Below, piece by piece: positions 1 to 7,151 of a stretch of 64,000 nt of DNA. The DNA comes from Aeromonas sobria (GTDB lineage Bacteria > Pseudomonadota > Gammaproteobacteria > Enterobacterales > Aeromonadaceae): positions 149,884 to 213,883 of the forward strand of contig NZ_CDBW01000045.1 of assembly GCF_000820145.1 (NCBI RefSeq). The letters are read 5' to 3'. The position numbers and the translations under genes were made by a program. The notes below the pieces were generated by a model. That model did not search any database. It was not told the DNA's origin and was given only the letters and a program-made list of their open reading frames with translations. The stretch's first letter is position 1, and each line of letters begins with the position of its first letter.

Positions 1-387
1 GTTGAGATCATCGTCAAGCAGCAGCAATTGGGCCTCATCGGCATCACTGTACTTGTCATTAAACTCGAGGGCGAATTCGGTGCTGGTACGGATATGGGGG
101 TAAATACGTTTTGCCAGTTCAAGGGTTTCGCCATTGGCTTGCTCGAACGCAGTGACAACATGGTGGTAGATTTCGAAATGACCCGCGCTGACATAGTCGA
201 CCAGTCTGTCGCAAAATTGCTGCAGCTGTTCGGTCTTGGGCAGGCTGCGCTGCTTGGTGCGGGCCGGGGTGAGCCCTGCCAGGCGCATGTAATCGACCAG
301 CAAGGCTTGCCTTGCATCCAGCCAATCATCGATTGCTTTGTGTTTACCTGCCAGCGCTTGCTTGGTCTGTTCCAGTTTTGTCAACAT
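1..387 (-). CDS. rsd: Regulator of sigma D (Rsd/AlgQ family), 3' end cut by window edge
   Basis: Rsd binds sigma-70 (RpoD) in the cytoplasm and shifts RNA polymerase toward alternative sigma factors in stationary phase. The 129 visible residues start MLTKLEQTKQ and contain the family stretches WLDARQALLVDYM, QFCDRLVDYVSAGHFEIY and the acidic region before the edge, which align along their length with E. coli Rsd (about 158 residues). The ATG at 385-387 follows a GGAGGG ribosome binding site. The C-terminal quarter lies outside the window. A nearby hupA fits the enterobacterial rsd-nudC-hemE...hupA neighbourhood. The family call is firm; the gene is oriented away from hupA. Confidence 0.88.
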   Translation of the reverse strand, partial: MLTKLEQTKQALAGKHKAIDDWLDARQALLVDYMRLAGLTPARTKQRSLPKTEQLQQFCDRLVDYVSAGHFEIYHHVVTAFEQANGETLELAKRIYPHIRTSTEFALEFNDKYSDADEAQLLLLDDDLN

Positions 388-652
388 AATCCCTCCATGG
401 GACAAAGGCCGGGCGACTGATGTGGCTTCCGAGCCGTTCGAACGGTGACACTGTCTATAACTAGGGAAAATCTGGGCAAGCGTCAATAGGCTGGCCGGGA
501 TATTGTTAAGTGACGAAGAAATAGGCGGCAGATTGTTTAATCGTGCTTGCAGGTTTCAGGCCTGATGAGGGTTTTTCGCGTGTGGAATGTGACTATTTTC
601 GCAGATCTTGATGAAAACCCCAGCGTTTGGCGTGTACCACTCGATAAAGCCT

Positions 653-681
653 TTGCCTGAGTGTTTTTTTTTGCATAGAGT
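653..681 (+). promoter_or_regulatory. Candidate sigma-70 promoter of hupA
   Basis: TTGCCT at 653-658 and TAGAGT at 676-681 are separated by 17 bases and lie 38 bases before the hupA start. The -10 is weak (TAGAGT). The rest of the 331-base gap 388-718 holds no gene that I can support. Confidence 0.35.
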
Positions 682-718
682 GAGCCAGCGCTAAATGCCC
701 GATCATAAAGGAAATGTT

Positions 719-991
719 ATGAACAAAGCTCAACTTGTAGATGCGATTGCCGCCAAAGCAGACCTGAGCAAAGCTCAGGCTAAAGTGGCTCTGGAAGAGA
801 TTATCAATGGTATTACCCAGAGCTTGAAAGAAGGTGATGCTGTGCAACTGGTCGGTTTTGGCACCTTCAAGGTCTCCCACCGCGCAGGCCGCACCGGTCG
901 TAACCCGCAAACTGGTCAAGAGATCCAGATTGCTGCGGCTAACGTGCCTTCATTCGTGGCTGGCAAGGCGCTGAAAGACGCCGTCAAGTAA
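719..991 (+). CDS. hupA: DNA-binding protein HU-alpha
   Basis: HU is a small dimeric histone-like protein that bends and compacts DNA. The 90-residue product has the family length, begins MNKAQLVDAIA and carries the DNA-binding arm signature GFGTFKVSHRAGRTGRNPQTG followed by IAAANVPSFVAGKALKDAVK. It matches HU-alpha of E. coli better than HU-beta, notably in the ESLKEGDAVQL-like and KALKDAVK segments. The ATG at 719 is preceded by AAAGGAAATGTT; an in-frame ATG at 695 would add a non-conserved extension. A strong terminator follows directly, so it is monocistronic. Confidence 0.95.
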   Translation: MNKAQLVDAIAAKADLSKAQAKVALEEIINGITQSLKEGDAVQLVGFGTFKVSHRAGRTGRNPQTGQEIQIAAANVPSFVAGKALKDAVK

Positions 992-1012
992 GCCCGAAAG
1001 TCTGTTTTGTTC

Positions 1013-1047
1013 CAATGCCAGTCAGCTTGCTGACTGGCATTGTTTTT
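1013..1047 (+). terminator. Rho-independent terminator after hupA
   Basis: Perfect 12-bp stem CAATGCCAGTCA / TGACTGGCATTG with loop GCTTGC, followed by TTTTT, 22 bases after the hupA stop. Confidence 0.9.
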
Positions 1048-1134
1048 ATGGGGCTTTCCCATCTTTCCGATTCGTGCTTCCTGATATTTCCCGCTGTTCC
1101 GGTTCCTTCTGTCAGCCTTGCTGTGGCTGTGACC

Positions 1135-1578
1135 TCATGCCATCTGCGGGGTGGCTGGCAGTGGCCAGATCCGCTCATAGGCCCAGGTAAAGGCGATGAT
1201 GTAGACCAGGTAGAAAGCGACGAAGCCGAGATCCAGCATCAGAGCATCCCACAGTCCCAGTTCGAGCCAGAACATGACGCAGGGGAGAGAGAGCATCATA
1301 AAGCTTGCTTCATAACCCAAGGCATGGAGAAAACGATCGAGCGGTCGCTTGTTGGTGCGCCCGCACAGTTTGAGCAACCCCTTGTCGAACAACAGGTTCC
1401 AGCCGTAGGTCCAGGCGGTGGCGACGATGGAGAAGAAGATGGCCAGTGAACCGACCTCGGCGACGCCCTGACCAAACAGCTGGCTGATAAGTGGGGCAAC
1501 CATGGCCAGCCCGATGCCTTCGTAGAGAACCAGATAGCGAAGTCGATCCGGGGTGGTGCGCAGTTGGGTACTACTCAT
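1135..1578 (-). CDS. PACE family multidrug/biocide efflux transporter
   Basis: Small inner-membrane proton-coupled exporter of the proteobacterial antimicrobial compound efflux (PACE, AceI-like) family, whose members move biguanides, acriflavine or short diamines. The 147-residue product has four hydrophobic helices arranged as two tandem bacterial transmembrane-pair repeats. Each repeat opens with the family signature: DRLRYLVLYEG near residue 10 and DRFLHALGYEA near residue 80, the Glu being the expected proton-linked residue. Start chosen at the ATG at 1578 (MSSTQL) because AGGAGG lies 8 bases upstream; an upstream ATG at 1605 has no such site. Substrate cannot be told from sequence. Confidence 0.85.
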   Translation of the reverse strand: MSSTQLRTTPDRLRYLVLYEGIGLAMVAPLISQLFGQGVAEVGSLAIFFSIVATAWTYGWNLLFDKGLLKLCGRTNKRPLDRFLHALGYEASFMMLSLPCVMFWLELGLWDALMLDLGFVAFYLVYIIAFTWAYERIWPLPATPQMA

Positions 1579-1734
1579 GTGATGTGCCTCCTGTGGGAGG
1601 CGCATTCTAATCAGGGAGTGGTTAAAAGAGAAGCACCCTGGCCGGTCAGAGCATGAGTGGAGGAGCCATGATGGTGATGTTCCCTCTCTGCGGCACTTCT
1701 CTTGGTTGTTAACCCTGGGCTGTTAACCCTGCGC

Positions 1735-2592
1735 TCAGGTGCCGGTTGGCGTGACCTGGGTCAGCATCGCAAAGCCCTCTTCCACCAGATTGAGCTGAAC
1801 CCTGACTTGGCCGAGCTCGGCCAGGGTGGCGACGTGGGTGCCACCACAGGGGATGGTCACCTCTTTCCCTTCCAGCATGCAGTGCCAGTAGCGCGAGTCG
1901 ATGATCGCCTCGCCAGCGCGGCTGCGGCGGATCTCGCCCCCGGCTGCGACCCAGTCGGCCAGCTGCTGGTTGATCTTCTTTTCAATCAGCGTCAGCTCCG
2001 CCAGCAGGGCTTCGCTGTTGACCCCCTTCTTGCGCAGGCTTTTGCCGATGCGGTACTGCTCGCGGGATCCCATGGGCTCGACCCGTGAACTCAAAATGGC
2101 AAGGCGGTCGAAGTCGGGCTGGCCCAGTGCATCACGCTCACCCACCTCCTTGCGCCAGTAGGGGATGAGTACCCGATTGAGCGCCAGCGCTGCCAGATGG
2201 CAGCCAGTGTGACCCAGGCTCAGGGCGTGGCGGGTATCGCTATCCACCTGCAACGTGACAAGGCTACCGACGGCCAGCGGGTGGTCACCGATCAGCGGAT
2301 GCACCACCACGAAGCTCCATCCGTCGGCCCCCCGTTTGACCGGAATCGCGGTGTCCACGAACAGTTTGCCATCCGGGCTGATAGCCCCCATTTGGCAGGG
2401 GCCAACGGCTGCTTCGCTACCCTCCCAGCGAGCATGGCCGACATCTCCCGGCTGATCGGGCCAGAGATGACTTTGCGGATGAAAAGGGGTGAGGTCGGTG
2501 ACCAGTAGCGTGGTCTCACCGCGCTGGCAGCAGACCACGCTGGCTTGCTCCTGATGATGGCCCAGCACGAAGCTGGCTCGGGTATGTTCCAT
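1735..2592 (-). CDS. Alanyl-tRNA editing protein (AlaX type)
   Basis: Free-standing relative of the AlaRS editing domain that hydrolyses Ser- or Gly-mischarged tRNA-Ala. The 285-residue product carries the zinc ligands expected of the family: HxxxH as H128-TGC-H132 and, near residue 250, CGGTH (CxxxH). Length above 250 with a C-terminal extension suggests the AlaX-M/L class rather than the short AlaX-S form; there is no aminoacylation domain. Start placed at MEHTRASF (ATG 2590-2592) behind GGGAGCC, rather than the ORF's upstream ATG at 2646. It lies downstream of mntH on the same strand, 128 bases away, with a hairpin between them. Confidence 0.85.
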   Translation of the reverse strand: MEHTRASFVLGHHQEQASVVCCQRGETTLLVTDLTPFHPQSHLWPDQPGDVGHARWEGSEAAVGPCQMGAISPDGKLFVDTAIPVKRGADGWSFVVVHPLIGDHPLAVGSLVTLQVDSDTRHALSLGHTGCHLAALALNRVLIPYWRKEVGERDALGQPDFDRLAILSSRVEPMGSREQYRIGKSLRKKGVNSEALLAELTLIEKKINQQLADWVAAGGEIRRSRAGEAIIDSRYWHCMLEGKEVTIPCGGTHVATLAELGQVRVQLNLVEEGFAMLTQVTPTGT

Positions 2593-2654
2593 GGCGAGGC
2601 TCCCGCAACGATATGAAGAGAAGGGAAAGGTGGCAGCATACGCCAAAGTGGCAA

Positions 2655-2684
2655 GGGGCTCATTAACCAGAGTTAATAAGCCCC
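2655..2684. other. Hairpin between mntH and the AlaX gene
   Basis: Nested inverted repeat GGGGCT-CA-TTAAC-CAGA-GTTAA-TA-AGCCCC. It lies 31 bases after the mntH stop on the minus strand. The T-rich flank is on the plus-strand side, so as a minus-strand terminator it is imperfect; it may be a processing or attenuation structure. Confidence 0.5.
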
Positions 2685-2687
2685 TCT

Positions 2688-2717
2688 CTTTGTCATAGCT
2701 GGCTTTGTCATAGCCGG
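2688..2717. repeat. 15-bp direct tandem repeat at mntH 3' flank
   Basis: CTTTGTCATAGCTGG at 2688-2702 is repeated at 2703-2717 with one change (T to C). It ends three bases before the mntH stop codon; probably a small slippage duplication. Confidence 0.8.
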
Positions 2718-2720
2718 GTG

Positions 2721-3944
2721 CTAGAGCATGCCGACCAGCAGGTAGGCGTTGAGGCCAATCACCAGCGCCACGATCAGGCGACCTATGGCCTGGGTGATCG
2801 GATGGTTGCGATGTGCTCCCATCAGTACCCGATCGCCGGTCAGCATCAACAGCGGGATCAGGGCGAGCGCGATGCCAAAGCTCAGGATCACCTGACTCAG
2901 TACCAGGATCTCGGTGGTATTAAAACCCATGGCGATCACCACAAAGGCGGGGGCCATGGTAATGGCGCGGCGCAGCCAGAGTGGGATGGTAAAACGCACG
3001 AACCCTTGCATGATGACCTGGCCAGCGAGCGTGCCTACCACGGTGGAACTGATGCCGGAGGCGACCAGCGAGAGGCCAAACAGAGTGGCTGCTGCCTGGC
3101 CCAGCAGCGGGGTCAGGGTCTGGTAGGCGGACTCCAGCTCCGCGACCTGCTGGTGGCCCGAGCTATGGAAGGCGGCCGCTGCCATCGCCATCATCGCCAG
3201 ATTGACGAAGCCGGCGATGGTCATGGCGATGGCCACATCGATCCGGGTGGAGTGCAGTCGTTGGGGGACGGATCCCTGATCCTGAGTGTGCTGGGTCAGC
3301 GCCGAATGCAGGTAGATGACGTGGGGCATCACGGTGGCACCGAGCACCCCAGCCGCCAGATAGACCGCCTCGCTGTTGGGCAGGCCGGGAAAGAGTGCCC
3401 CCTCCAGCAGGCTGGGCAGATGAGGGCGGGAGAACACCAGCTCGACGATATAGGCTGCGGCCACAAACAACAGCAGGCTGCCAACCACCCATTCCAGCGG
3501 TTTCTGGCCGCGACTCTGTAGCATCAGAATGCCCCAGGTCACCACAGCGGTGATAGCGGCGCCCTCCAGCAGGGTCACACCAAGCAGCAGCTTGAAGCCG
3601 ACCGCAGCACCGATAAATTCGGCGAGATCGGTGGCCATGGCGATGATCTCTGCTTGTACCCAGTAGGCCCAGACTGCGGGTTTCGGCAGTCGGTCACGGA
3701 TATGCTCCGCCAGATTTTTGCCGGTGACGATGCCGAGCTTGGCTGACAGGGTCTGCACCACCATGGCCATCAGGTTGGCCCACACCACCACCCATAGCAG
3801 CTGATAACCGAAGGTGGATCCCGCCTGAATATTGGTGGCAAAGTTGCCCGGGTCGATATAACCGATGGCGGCGATAAAGGCAGGCCCAAGTAGAGTCAGT
3901 TTGAATTTTCGAGCCGGAATGGCCGTGGTCAGCGCGGGTTGCAT
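2721..3944 (-). CDS. mntH: Nramp-family proton-coupled Mn2+/Fe2+ transporter
   Basis: Inner-membrane importer of manganese (and ferrous iron) driven by protons. The 407-residue product has the length of E. coli MntH (412) and about 11 hydrophobic helices. The metal-site signatures are present: DPGN at residues 31-34 in helix 1 and the MPH motif (ATVMPHVIYLHS) in helix 6. The ATG at 3942-3944 is preferred to 3959 because GGAGGGTGATGCC precedes it. A perfect Fur box lies 43 bases upstream; no MntR-type palindrome was seen, so iron rather than manganese is the control visible in sequence. Confidence 0.95.
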   Translation of the reverse strand: MQPALTTAIPARKFKLTLLGPAFIAAIGYIDPGNFATNIQAGSTFGYQLLWVVVWANLMAMVVQTLSAKLGIVTGKNLAEHIRDRLPKPAVWAYWVQAEIIAMATDLAEFIGAAVGFKLLLGVTLLEGAAITAVVTWGILMLQSRGQKPLEWVVGSLLLFVAAAYIVELVFSRPHLPSLLEGALFPGLPNSEAVYLAAGVLGATVMPHVIYLHSALTQHTQDQGSVPQRLHSTRIDVAIAMTIAGFVNLAMMAMAAAAFHSSGHQQVAELESAYQTLTPLLGQAAATLFGLSLVASGISSTVVGTLAGQVIMQGFVRFTIPLWLRRAITMAPAFVVIAMGFNTTEILVLSQVILSFGIALALIPLLMLTGDRVLMGAHRNHPITQAIGRLIVALVIGLNAYLLVGML

Positions 3945-3987
3945 GGCATCACCCTCCATAAGGATATGGAGTCAGAATAGATCTAAA

Positions 3988-4002
3988 TGATAATAATTAT
4001 CA
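3988..4002. promoter_or_regulatory. Fur box upstream of mntH
   Basis: TGATAATAATTATCA matches the 7-1-7 Fur consensus TGATAATnATTATCA at all 14 specified positions. It sits between mntH (minus strand) and the rpsF promoter at 4052, closer to mntH. Confidence 0.85.
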
Positions 4003-4051
4003 ATTGATGTTTTGTATTGCACCCATAGGGAAAAACATCTGTTGCGGCCAG

Positions 4052-4080
4052 TTGCAGTGAGGGATGTGATTTCGTACAAT
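4052..4080 (+). promoter_or_regulatory. Sigma-70 promoter of rpsF-rpsR-rplI
   Basis: TTGCAG (4052-4057), 17-base spacer, TACAAT (4075-4080), followed by a GC-rich ATGCCGCCC discriminator typical of stringently controlled ribosomal promoters. Transcription would begin about 95 bases before rpsF. Confidence 0.75.
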
Positions 4081-4124
4081 ATGCCGCCCTAGAAAAGCAG
4101 CGACTAAACACCACTATGTTCCTT

Positions 4125-4157
4125 GCCTCCGAGGTCTGGCTGCACCTGGGCGGAGGC
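4125..4157 (+). promoter_or_regulatory. Candidate S6:S18 autoregulatory leader hairpin
   Basis: In the rpsF 5' leader, outer stem GCCTCCG/CGGAGGC (7 bp) and inner stem AGGT/ACCT enclose a CTGGCTGC loop, with GGG bulged on the 3' side. Autoregulatory leaders bound by the S6:S18 complex before rpsF are known in many bacteria and use a bulged two-stem hairpin. The fit is by position and shape only. Confidence 0.5.
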
Positions 4158-4181
4158 TGAATTAATCCGTAAGGAGCTAAA

Positions 4182-4568
4182 ATGCGTCATTACGAAATCG
4201 TCTTCATGGTTCATCCGGACCAGAGCGAGCAAGTACCAGGCATGATCGAGCGTTACACCGGCGCTATCACCACCTCCGGTGGCACCATTCATCGCATGGA
4301 AGATTGGGGCCGTCGTCAGTTGGCTTACCCGATCGACAAACTGCACAAAGCCCACTACGTTCTGATGAACGTAGAAGCAGAGCAAGCCGTTATCGATGAG
4401 CTGGAAACCAACTTCCGCTTCAACGATGCCGTTATCCGCAACATGATCATGCGCACCAAGCACGCTGTGACTGAAGTCTCTCCGATGGCCAAGGCCAAGG
4501 AAGAGCGTTTCGTCCGTCGTGACGACGAGCGCCGTGAAGAAGCTACTGAAGCTGCTTCCGAAGAGTAA
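4182..4568 (+). CDS. rpsF: 30S ribosomal protein S6
   Basis: S6 binds 16S rRNA cooperatively with S18 in the 30S platform. The 128-residue product begins MRHYEIVFMVHPDQSEQVPGMIERY and includes the conserved EDWGRRQLAYPI segment. The C-terminus is acidic and ends EEATEAASEE, a short version of the Glu-rich tail modified by RimK in E. coli. The start codon follows TAAGGAGCTAAA. It is the first gene of a three-gene operon with rpsR 30 bases downstream, leaving no room for the priB gene that sits here in E. coli. Confidence 0.97.
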   Translation: MRHYEIVFMVHPDQSEQVPGMIERYTGAITTSGGTIHRMEDWGRRQLAYPIDKLHKAHYVLMNVEAEQAVIDELETNFRFNDAVIRNMIMRTKHAVTEVSPMAKAKEERFVRRDDERREEATEAASEE

Positions 4569-4598
4569 TTCTGGATCACTGAATAGAGGATAAAGGCC

Positions 4599-4829
4599 AT
4601 GGCACGTTATTTCCGTCGTCGTAAGTTCTGCCGCTTCACTGCCGAGAACGTTACCGAGATCGACTACAAAGATATCGTTACTCTGAAAAACTACGTCACT
4701 GAATCTGGCAAGATCGTACCGAGCCGTATCACCGGTACTCGCGCCAAGTATCAGCGTCAGCTGGCACGCGCCATCAAGCGTGCTCGTTACCTGGCTCTGC
4801 TGCCGTACACCGATCTGCACAACAAGTAA
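4599..4829 (+). CDS. rpsR: 30S ribosomal protein S18
   Basis: S18 forms a heterodimer with S6 on the 30S platform. The 76-residue product (E. coli: 75) starts MARYFRRRKFCRFTAEN and contains the family core DIVTLKNYVTESGKIVPSRITGT and the basic YQRQLARAIKRARYLALLPY segment. Strong GAGGATAAAGGCC upstream sequence. It lies 30 bases after rpsF and 49 bases before rplI, in one transcription unit. Alanine after the start Met makes it a usual RimI acetylation substrate, and a rimI gene is present at 17.0 kb. Confidence 0.97.
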   Translation: MARYFRRRKFCRFTAENVTEIDYKDIVTLKNYVTESGKIVPSRITGTRAKYQRQLARAIKRARYLALLPYTDLHNK

Positions 4830-4878
4830 GAATCGGTCCGGCACTTAAGCCTAACTCAACTTCTCTAGAGGAAAGGTA

Positions 4879-5325
4879 ATGCAAGTTATCCTGCTCGACA
4901 AAATCGCCAAACTGGGCGGTCTGGGTGATCAAGTCGCTGTTAAAGCTGGCTACGCCCGTAACTATCTGATCCCGCAAGGCAAAGCCGTTATGGCTACCAA
5001 GGCCAACATCGAGACTTTCGATGCTCGCCGTGCTGAACTGGAAGCCAAGCTGGCTGCCGGTAAAGCTGCCGCTGAAGAGCGCGCTGCCAAGCTGGGTGAA
5101 CTGGCTGCTGTTGTTATCGCCTCCAAATCTGGCGACGAAGGCAAGCTGTTCGGTTCCATCGGTACCCGTGACGTGGCTGATGCCATCACTGCTGCCGGCG
5201 TTGCTGTTGCCAAGAGCGAGGTCCGCATGGGCAACGTTCTGCGTAACACCGGCGAGTACGAAGTTGTTGTTCAGCTGCACGCTGACGTTAAAGCAACCGT
5301 ACAGATCCAGGTTGTTGCTCTGTAA
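4879..5325 (+). CDS. rplI: 50S ribosomal protein L9
   Basis: L9 binds 23S rRNA at the base of the L1 stalk and helps hold reading frame. The 148-residue product begins MQVILLDKIAKLGGLGDQV, followed by GYARNYLIPQGKA, the N-terminal rRNA-binding domain; a long Ala/Glu/Lys connecting helix spans about residues 45-75, then the C-terminal domain with GKLFGSIGTRDVADAI. Ribosome binding site AGAGGAAAGGT. It is the last gene of the rpsF operon, closed by a strong terminator. Confidence 0.97.
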   Translation: MQVILLDKIAKLGGLGDQVAVKAGYARNYLIPQGKAVMATKANIETFDARRAELEAKLAAGKAAAEERAAKLGELAAVVIASKSGDEGKLFGSIGTRDVADAITAAGVAVAKSEVRMGNVLRNTGEYEVVVQLHADVKATVQIQVVAL

Positions 5326-5346
5326 TAGCGATTCGCTGCTGCAGAT

Positions 5347-5377
5347 AAAACCCGCGCACTTGCGCGGGTTTTTTATT
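5347..5377 (+). terminator. Rho-independent terminator of rpsF-rpsR-rplI
   Basis: Stem AACCCGCGCA/TGCGCGGGTT with a short CT loop, then TTTTATTTT, beginning about 20 bases after the rplI stop. Confidence 0.92.
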
Positions 5378-5426
5378 TTGGGGCCCGGGGGTAGAGTGAA
5401 GGTCTGTTCTGTTGGAGGAGATCCTT

Positions 5427-6170
5427 ATGGCTGTCTGGGTCGAAGGTCGGGTCATCGAGCGTATCGAGTGGACGCCTACCCTGTTTTCCCTGCGCGTAGC
5501 GGCAGAGCTTGCCCCCTACCAAGCAGGTCAATTTACCAAGCTGGCCCTCGAGCAGGGCGAGCGGCGCATTCAGCGCGCCTACTCCTTCGTCAATCCCCCC
5601 TCTGCGCCATACCACGAGTTCTATCTGGTCGAGATCCCGAGCGGCGAGCTGACCCCTTCTCTCGGTTCGCTGCAAGCGGGCGACACCCTGCTGGTACAGT
5701 CGCTGGCGACCGGCTTTCTCACCTTGGCCGAGGTGCCAGCCGGGCGCGATCTCTGGCTGCTCTCGACCGGTACCGCCATTGGCCCTTTTCTCTCTATGCT
5801 GGCCGATGGTGAGGCGTTTGAGCGTTTCGAGAATCTGGTGCTGGTACACGGGGTGCGCAAAGGCGAAGAACTTAGTTATCAGCCACTTATCGCCAGCTTT
5901 GCCGAGCAATATGGCGAGCGCTTTCGCTATGTCCCCTTTGTCAGTCGCGAGCCGTGGCCAGACGCGATGGCAGGGCGGATCCCGGCGGCCATCGCCAACG
6001 GTCAGCTGCAGGAGCGGGTGGGGCTGGATTTTTCACCCGAGCTGAGTCAGGTGCTAATCTGCGGCAACCCGGAGATGGTGAAAGAGACCCAGCAGACCTT
6101 GCTGGCGCTGGGGTTGGCCAAAAACCTGCGCCGGGCGCCGGGTAATATCAGTGCGGAGAATTACTGGTAA
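5427..6170 (+). CDS. fpr: Ferredoxin/flavodoxin-NADP+ reductase
   Basis: FAD enzyme passing electrons between NADPH and ferredoxin or flavodoxin, supporting Fe-S and radical-SAM chemistry and oxidative-stress defence. The 247-residue product matches E. coli Fpr (248). FAD-binding RAYSFVNPPS is near residue 50, the NADP-binding LLSTGTAIGPFLSM near residue 110, VHGVRKGEELSY near 145, and CGNPEMVKET near 213. The C-terminus ends in a Tyr-Trp pair (ENYW), typical of the bacterial subclass. The ATG at 5427 follows GGAGGAGATCCTT; a TTG at 5412 would place the binding site inside the gene. Confidence 0.95.
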   Translation: MAVWVEGRVIERIEWTPTLFSLRVAAELAPYQAGQFTKLALEQGERRIQRAYSFVNPPSAPYHEFYLVEIPSGELTPSLGSLQAGDTLLVQSLATGFLTLAEVPAGRDLWLLSTGTAIGPFLSMLADGEAFERFENLVLVHGVRKGEELSYQPLIASFAEQYGERFRYVPFVSREPWPDAMAGRIPAAIANGQLQERVGLDFSPELSQVLICGNPEMVKETQQTLLALGLAKNLRRAPGNISAENYW

Positions 6171-6181
6171 CAACAGGAGCA

Positions 6182-6200
6182 CAGGGGCTGCTGGCCCCTG
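6182..6200. terminator. Short hairpin between fpr and the convergent secreted-protein gene
   Basis: CAGGGGC-TGCTG-GCCCCTG, 7-bp perfect stem, located 11 bases after the fpr stop and 29 before the end of the convergent gene. No T-tract follows, so its role as terminator is uncertain. Confidence 0.35.
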
Positions 6201-6228
6201 CATCATGAGGATGAGGACAAGGAGGGCA

Positions 6229-6579
6229 TCAGTTCTTCTTGCCGTTGTTCTTGTTCTTATCCTTGTGTTTGTCGTGACCTTGTCCCGGGTTATTGCCGCT
6301 GTGGATACTGCGGTTGTAGTGATCCCGGTACTTGCCATCCATCTTGTCGCAGTTGAGTTTGAGCCGGCTGTCACCGATGCCGAGATCCAGGCAGTTGTTT
6401 TGCCACCAGTCGTACTCTTTGTCATCCCAGTTGAGGTTGACCTTGATGTCATCGCCGGAGATACGGATACCATCACCGTTTTTGGCTGGGGGGGCAGCAA
6501 CGGCGGCTCCGTGCACGATAAACAGCGAGATCAACAGCAAGCTGCGGTTGATGGTGGGGCGGGGTGTGAGTAGTTTCAT
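6229..6579 (-). CDS. Small secreted protein, paralogue of the upstream gene
   Basis: A 116-residue protein with a long signal peptide (basic MKLLTPRPTINR, hydrophobic SLLLISLFIVHGAAV, cleavage near AVA-AP). The mature part has WDDK, WxQ and CLDLGIGDS in one short block, shared with its neighbour at 6599-6895, then a Lys/His/Asn-rich tail (GHDKHKDKNKNNGKKN). Two cysteines in the mature part suggest one disulfide. Start at ATG 6577-6579 behind CAGGAGAACTCTTTC. It follows the paralogue by 19 bases, so the two are cotranscribed. I do not recognise a function; export to the periplasm or outside is inferred. Confidence 0.72.
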   Translation of the reverse strand: MKLLTPRPTINRSLLLISLFIVHGAAVAAPPAKNGDGIRISGDDIKVNLNWDDKEYDWWQNNCLDLGIGDSRLKLNCDKMDGKYRDHYNRSIHSGNNPGQGHDKHKDKNKNNGKKN

Positions 6580-6598
6580 GAAAGAGTTCTCCTGTGAA

Positions 6599-6895
6599 TT
6601 ACTGGCCACCCTGCTGGCTGGCTGGGGCCTGATTGGTACTGGGTGGCTGGTTGCGGTTCTCTTCATCTTCCAGATTGAATCGCGTTGTTTTGCAATCAGA
6701 GGGGACGCTGTCGCCCACACCCAAATCGAGGCAGTCACTCTGTGACCAGCCGAACTGCTTGTCATCCCAGTCCAGATTAAATTTGATCTGGTCGATCGAG
6801 AGTTCAGAACCTTGGGATTCCTGGGATTGTGGTGCCGCGACGGTCGCGCTGCTTGCGAGCAGCAGGGACAGTATCATAGTGGTTGTTCTGTTCAT
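6599..6895 (-). CDS. Small secreted protein, paralogue of the downstream gene
   Basis: A 98-residue protein beginning MNRTTTMILSLLLASSATVAAPQ, a typical signal peptide with cleavage after AVA-type VAA. The mature sequence contains DWDDKQF, WSQ and CLDLGVGDS, nearly the same block as in the following gene, then a Cys nine residues on and a Gln/Pro/Asn-rich tail (PPSTNQAPASQQGGQ). The tail differs entirely in character from the basic tail of its partner. The two lie in tandem, probably a duplication that kept the core and lost tail similarity. Start at ATG 6893-6895. Function unknown. Confidence 0.7.
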   Translation of the reverse strand: MNRTTTMILSLLLASSATVAAPQSQESQGSELSIDQIKFNLDWDDKQFGWSQSDCLDLGVGDSVPSDCKTTRFNLEDEENRNQPPSTNQAPASQQGGQ

Positions 6896-7151
6896 GATGG
6901 CCTCGAATAATTGCAACTGCGGGTCAGTGTACGCCGGGCGGGCTGAACCCGAGCGGAACCGTACATAACCTCACCATATGATTAGGTCTGTCGGTGATTG
7001 TACCGGTTTTCTGCTGCCGATTTGTCCGTTTTGGTCGCGCTCTGGGCAGCTGGTTGTCAATCTGAAGGAATTCAGTCATTTGCCCTTCTCTGTGCGAGTC
7101 TGGCGACTATAATCGGCAGCCAACTTTTCCTGCACAGCACACCCCTTCATC

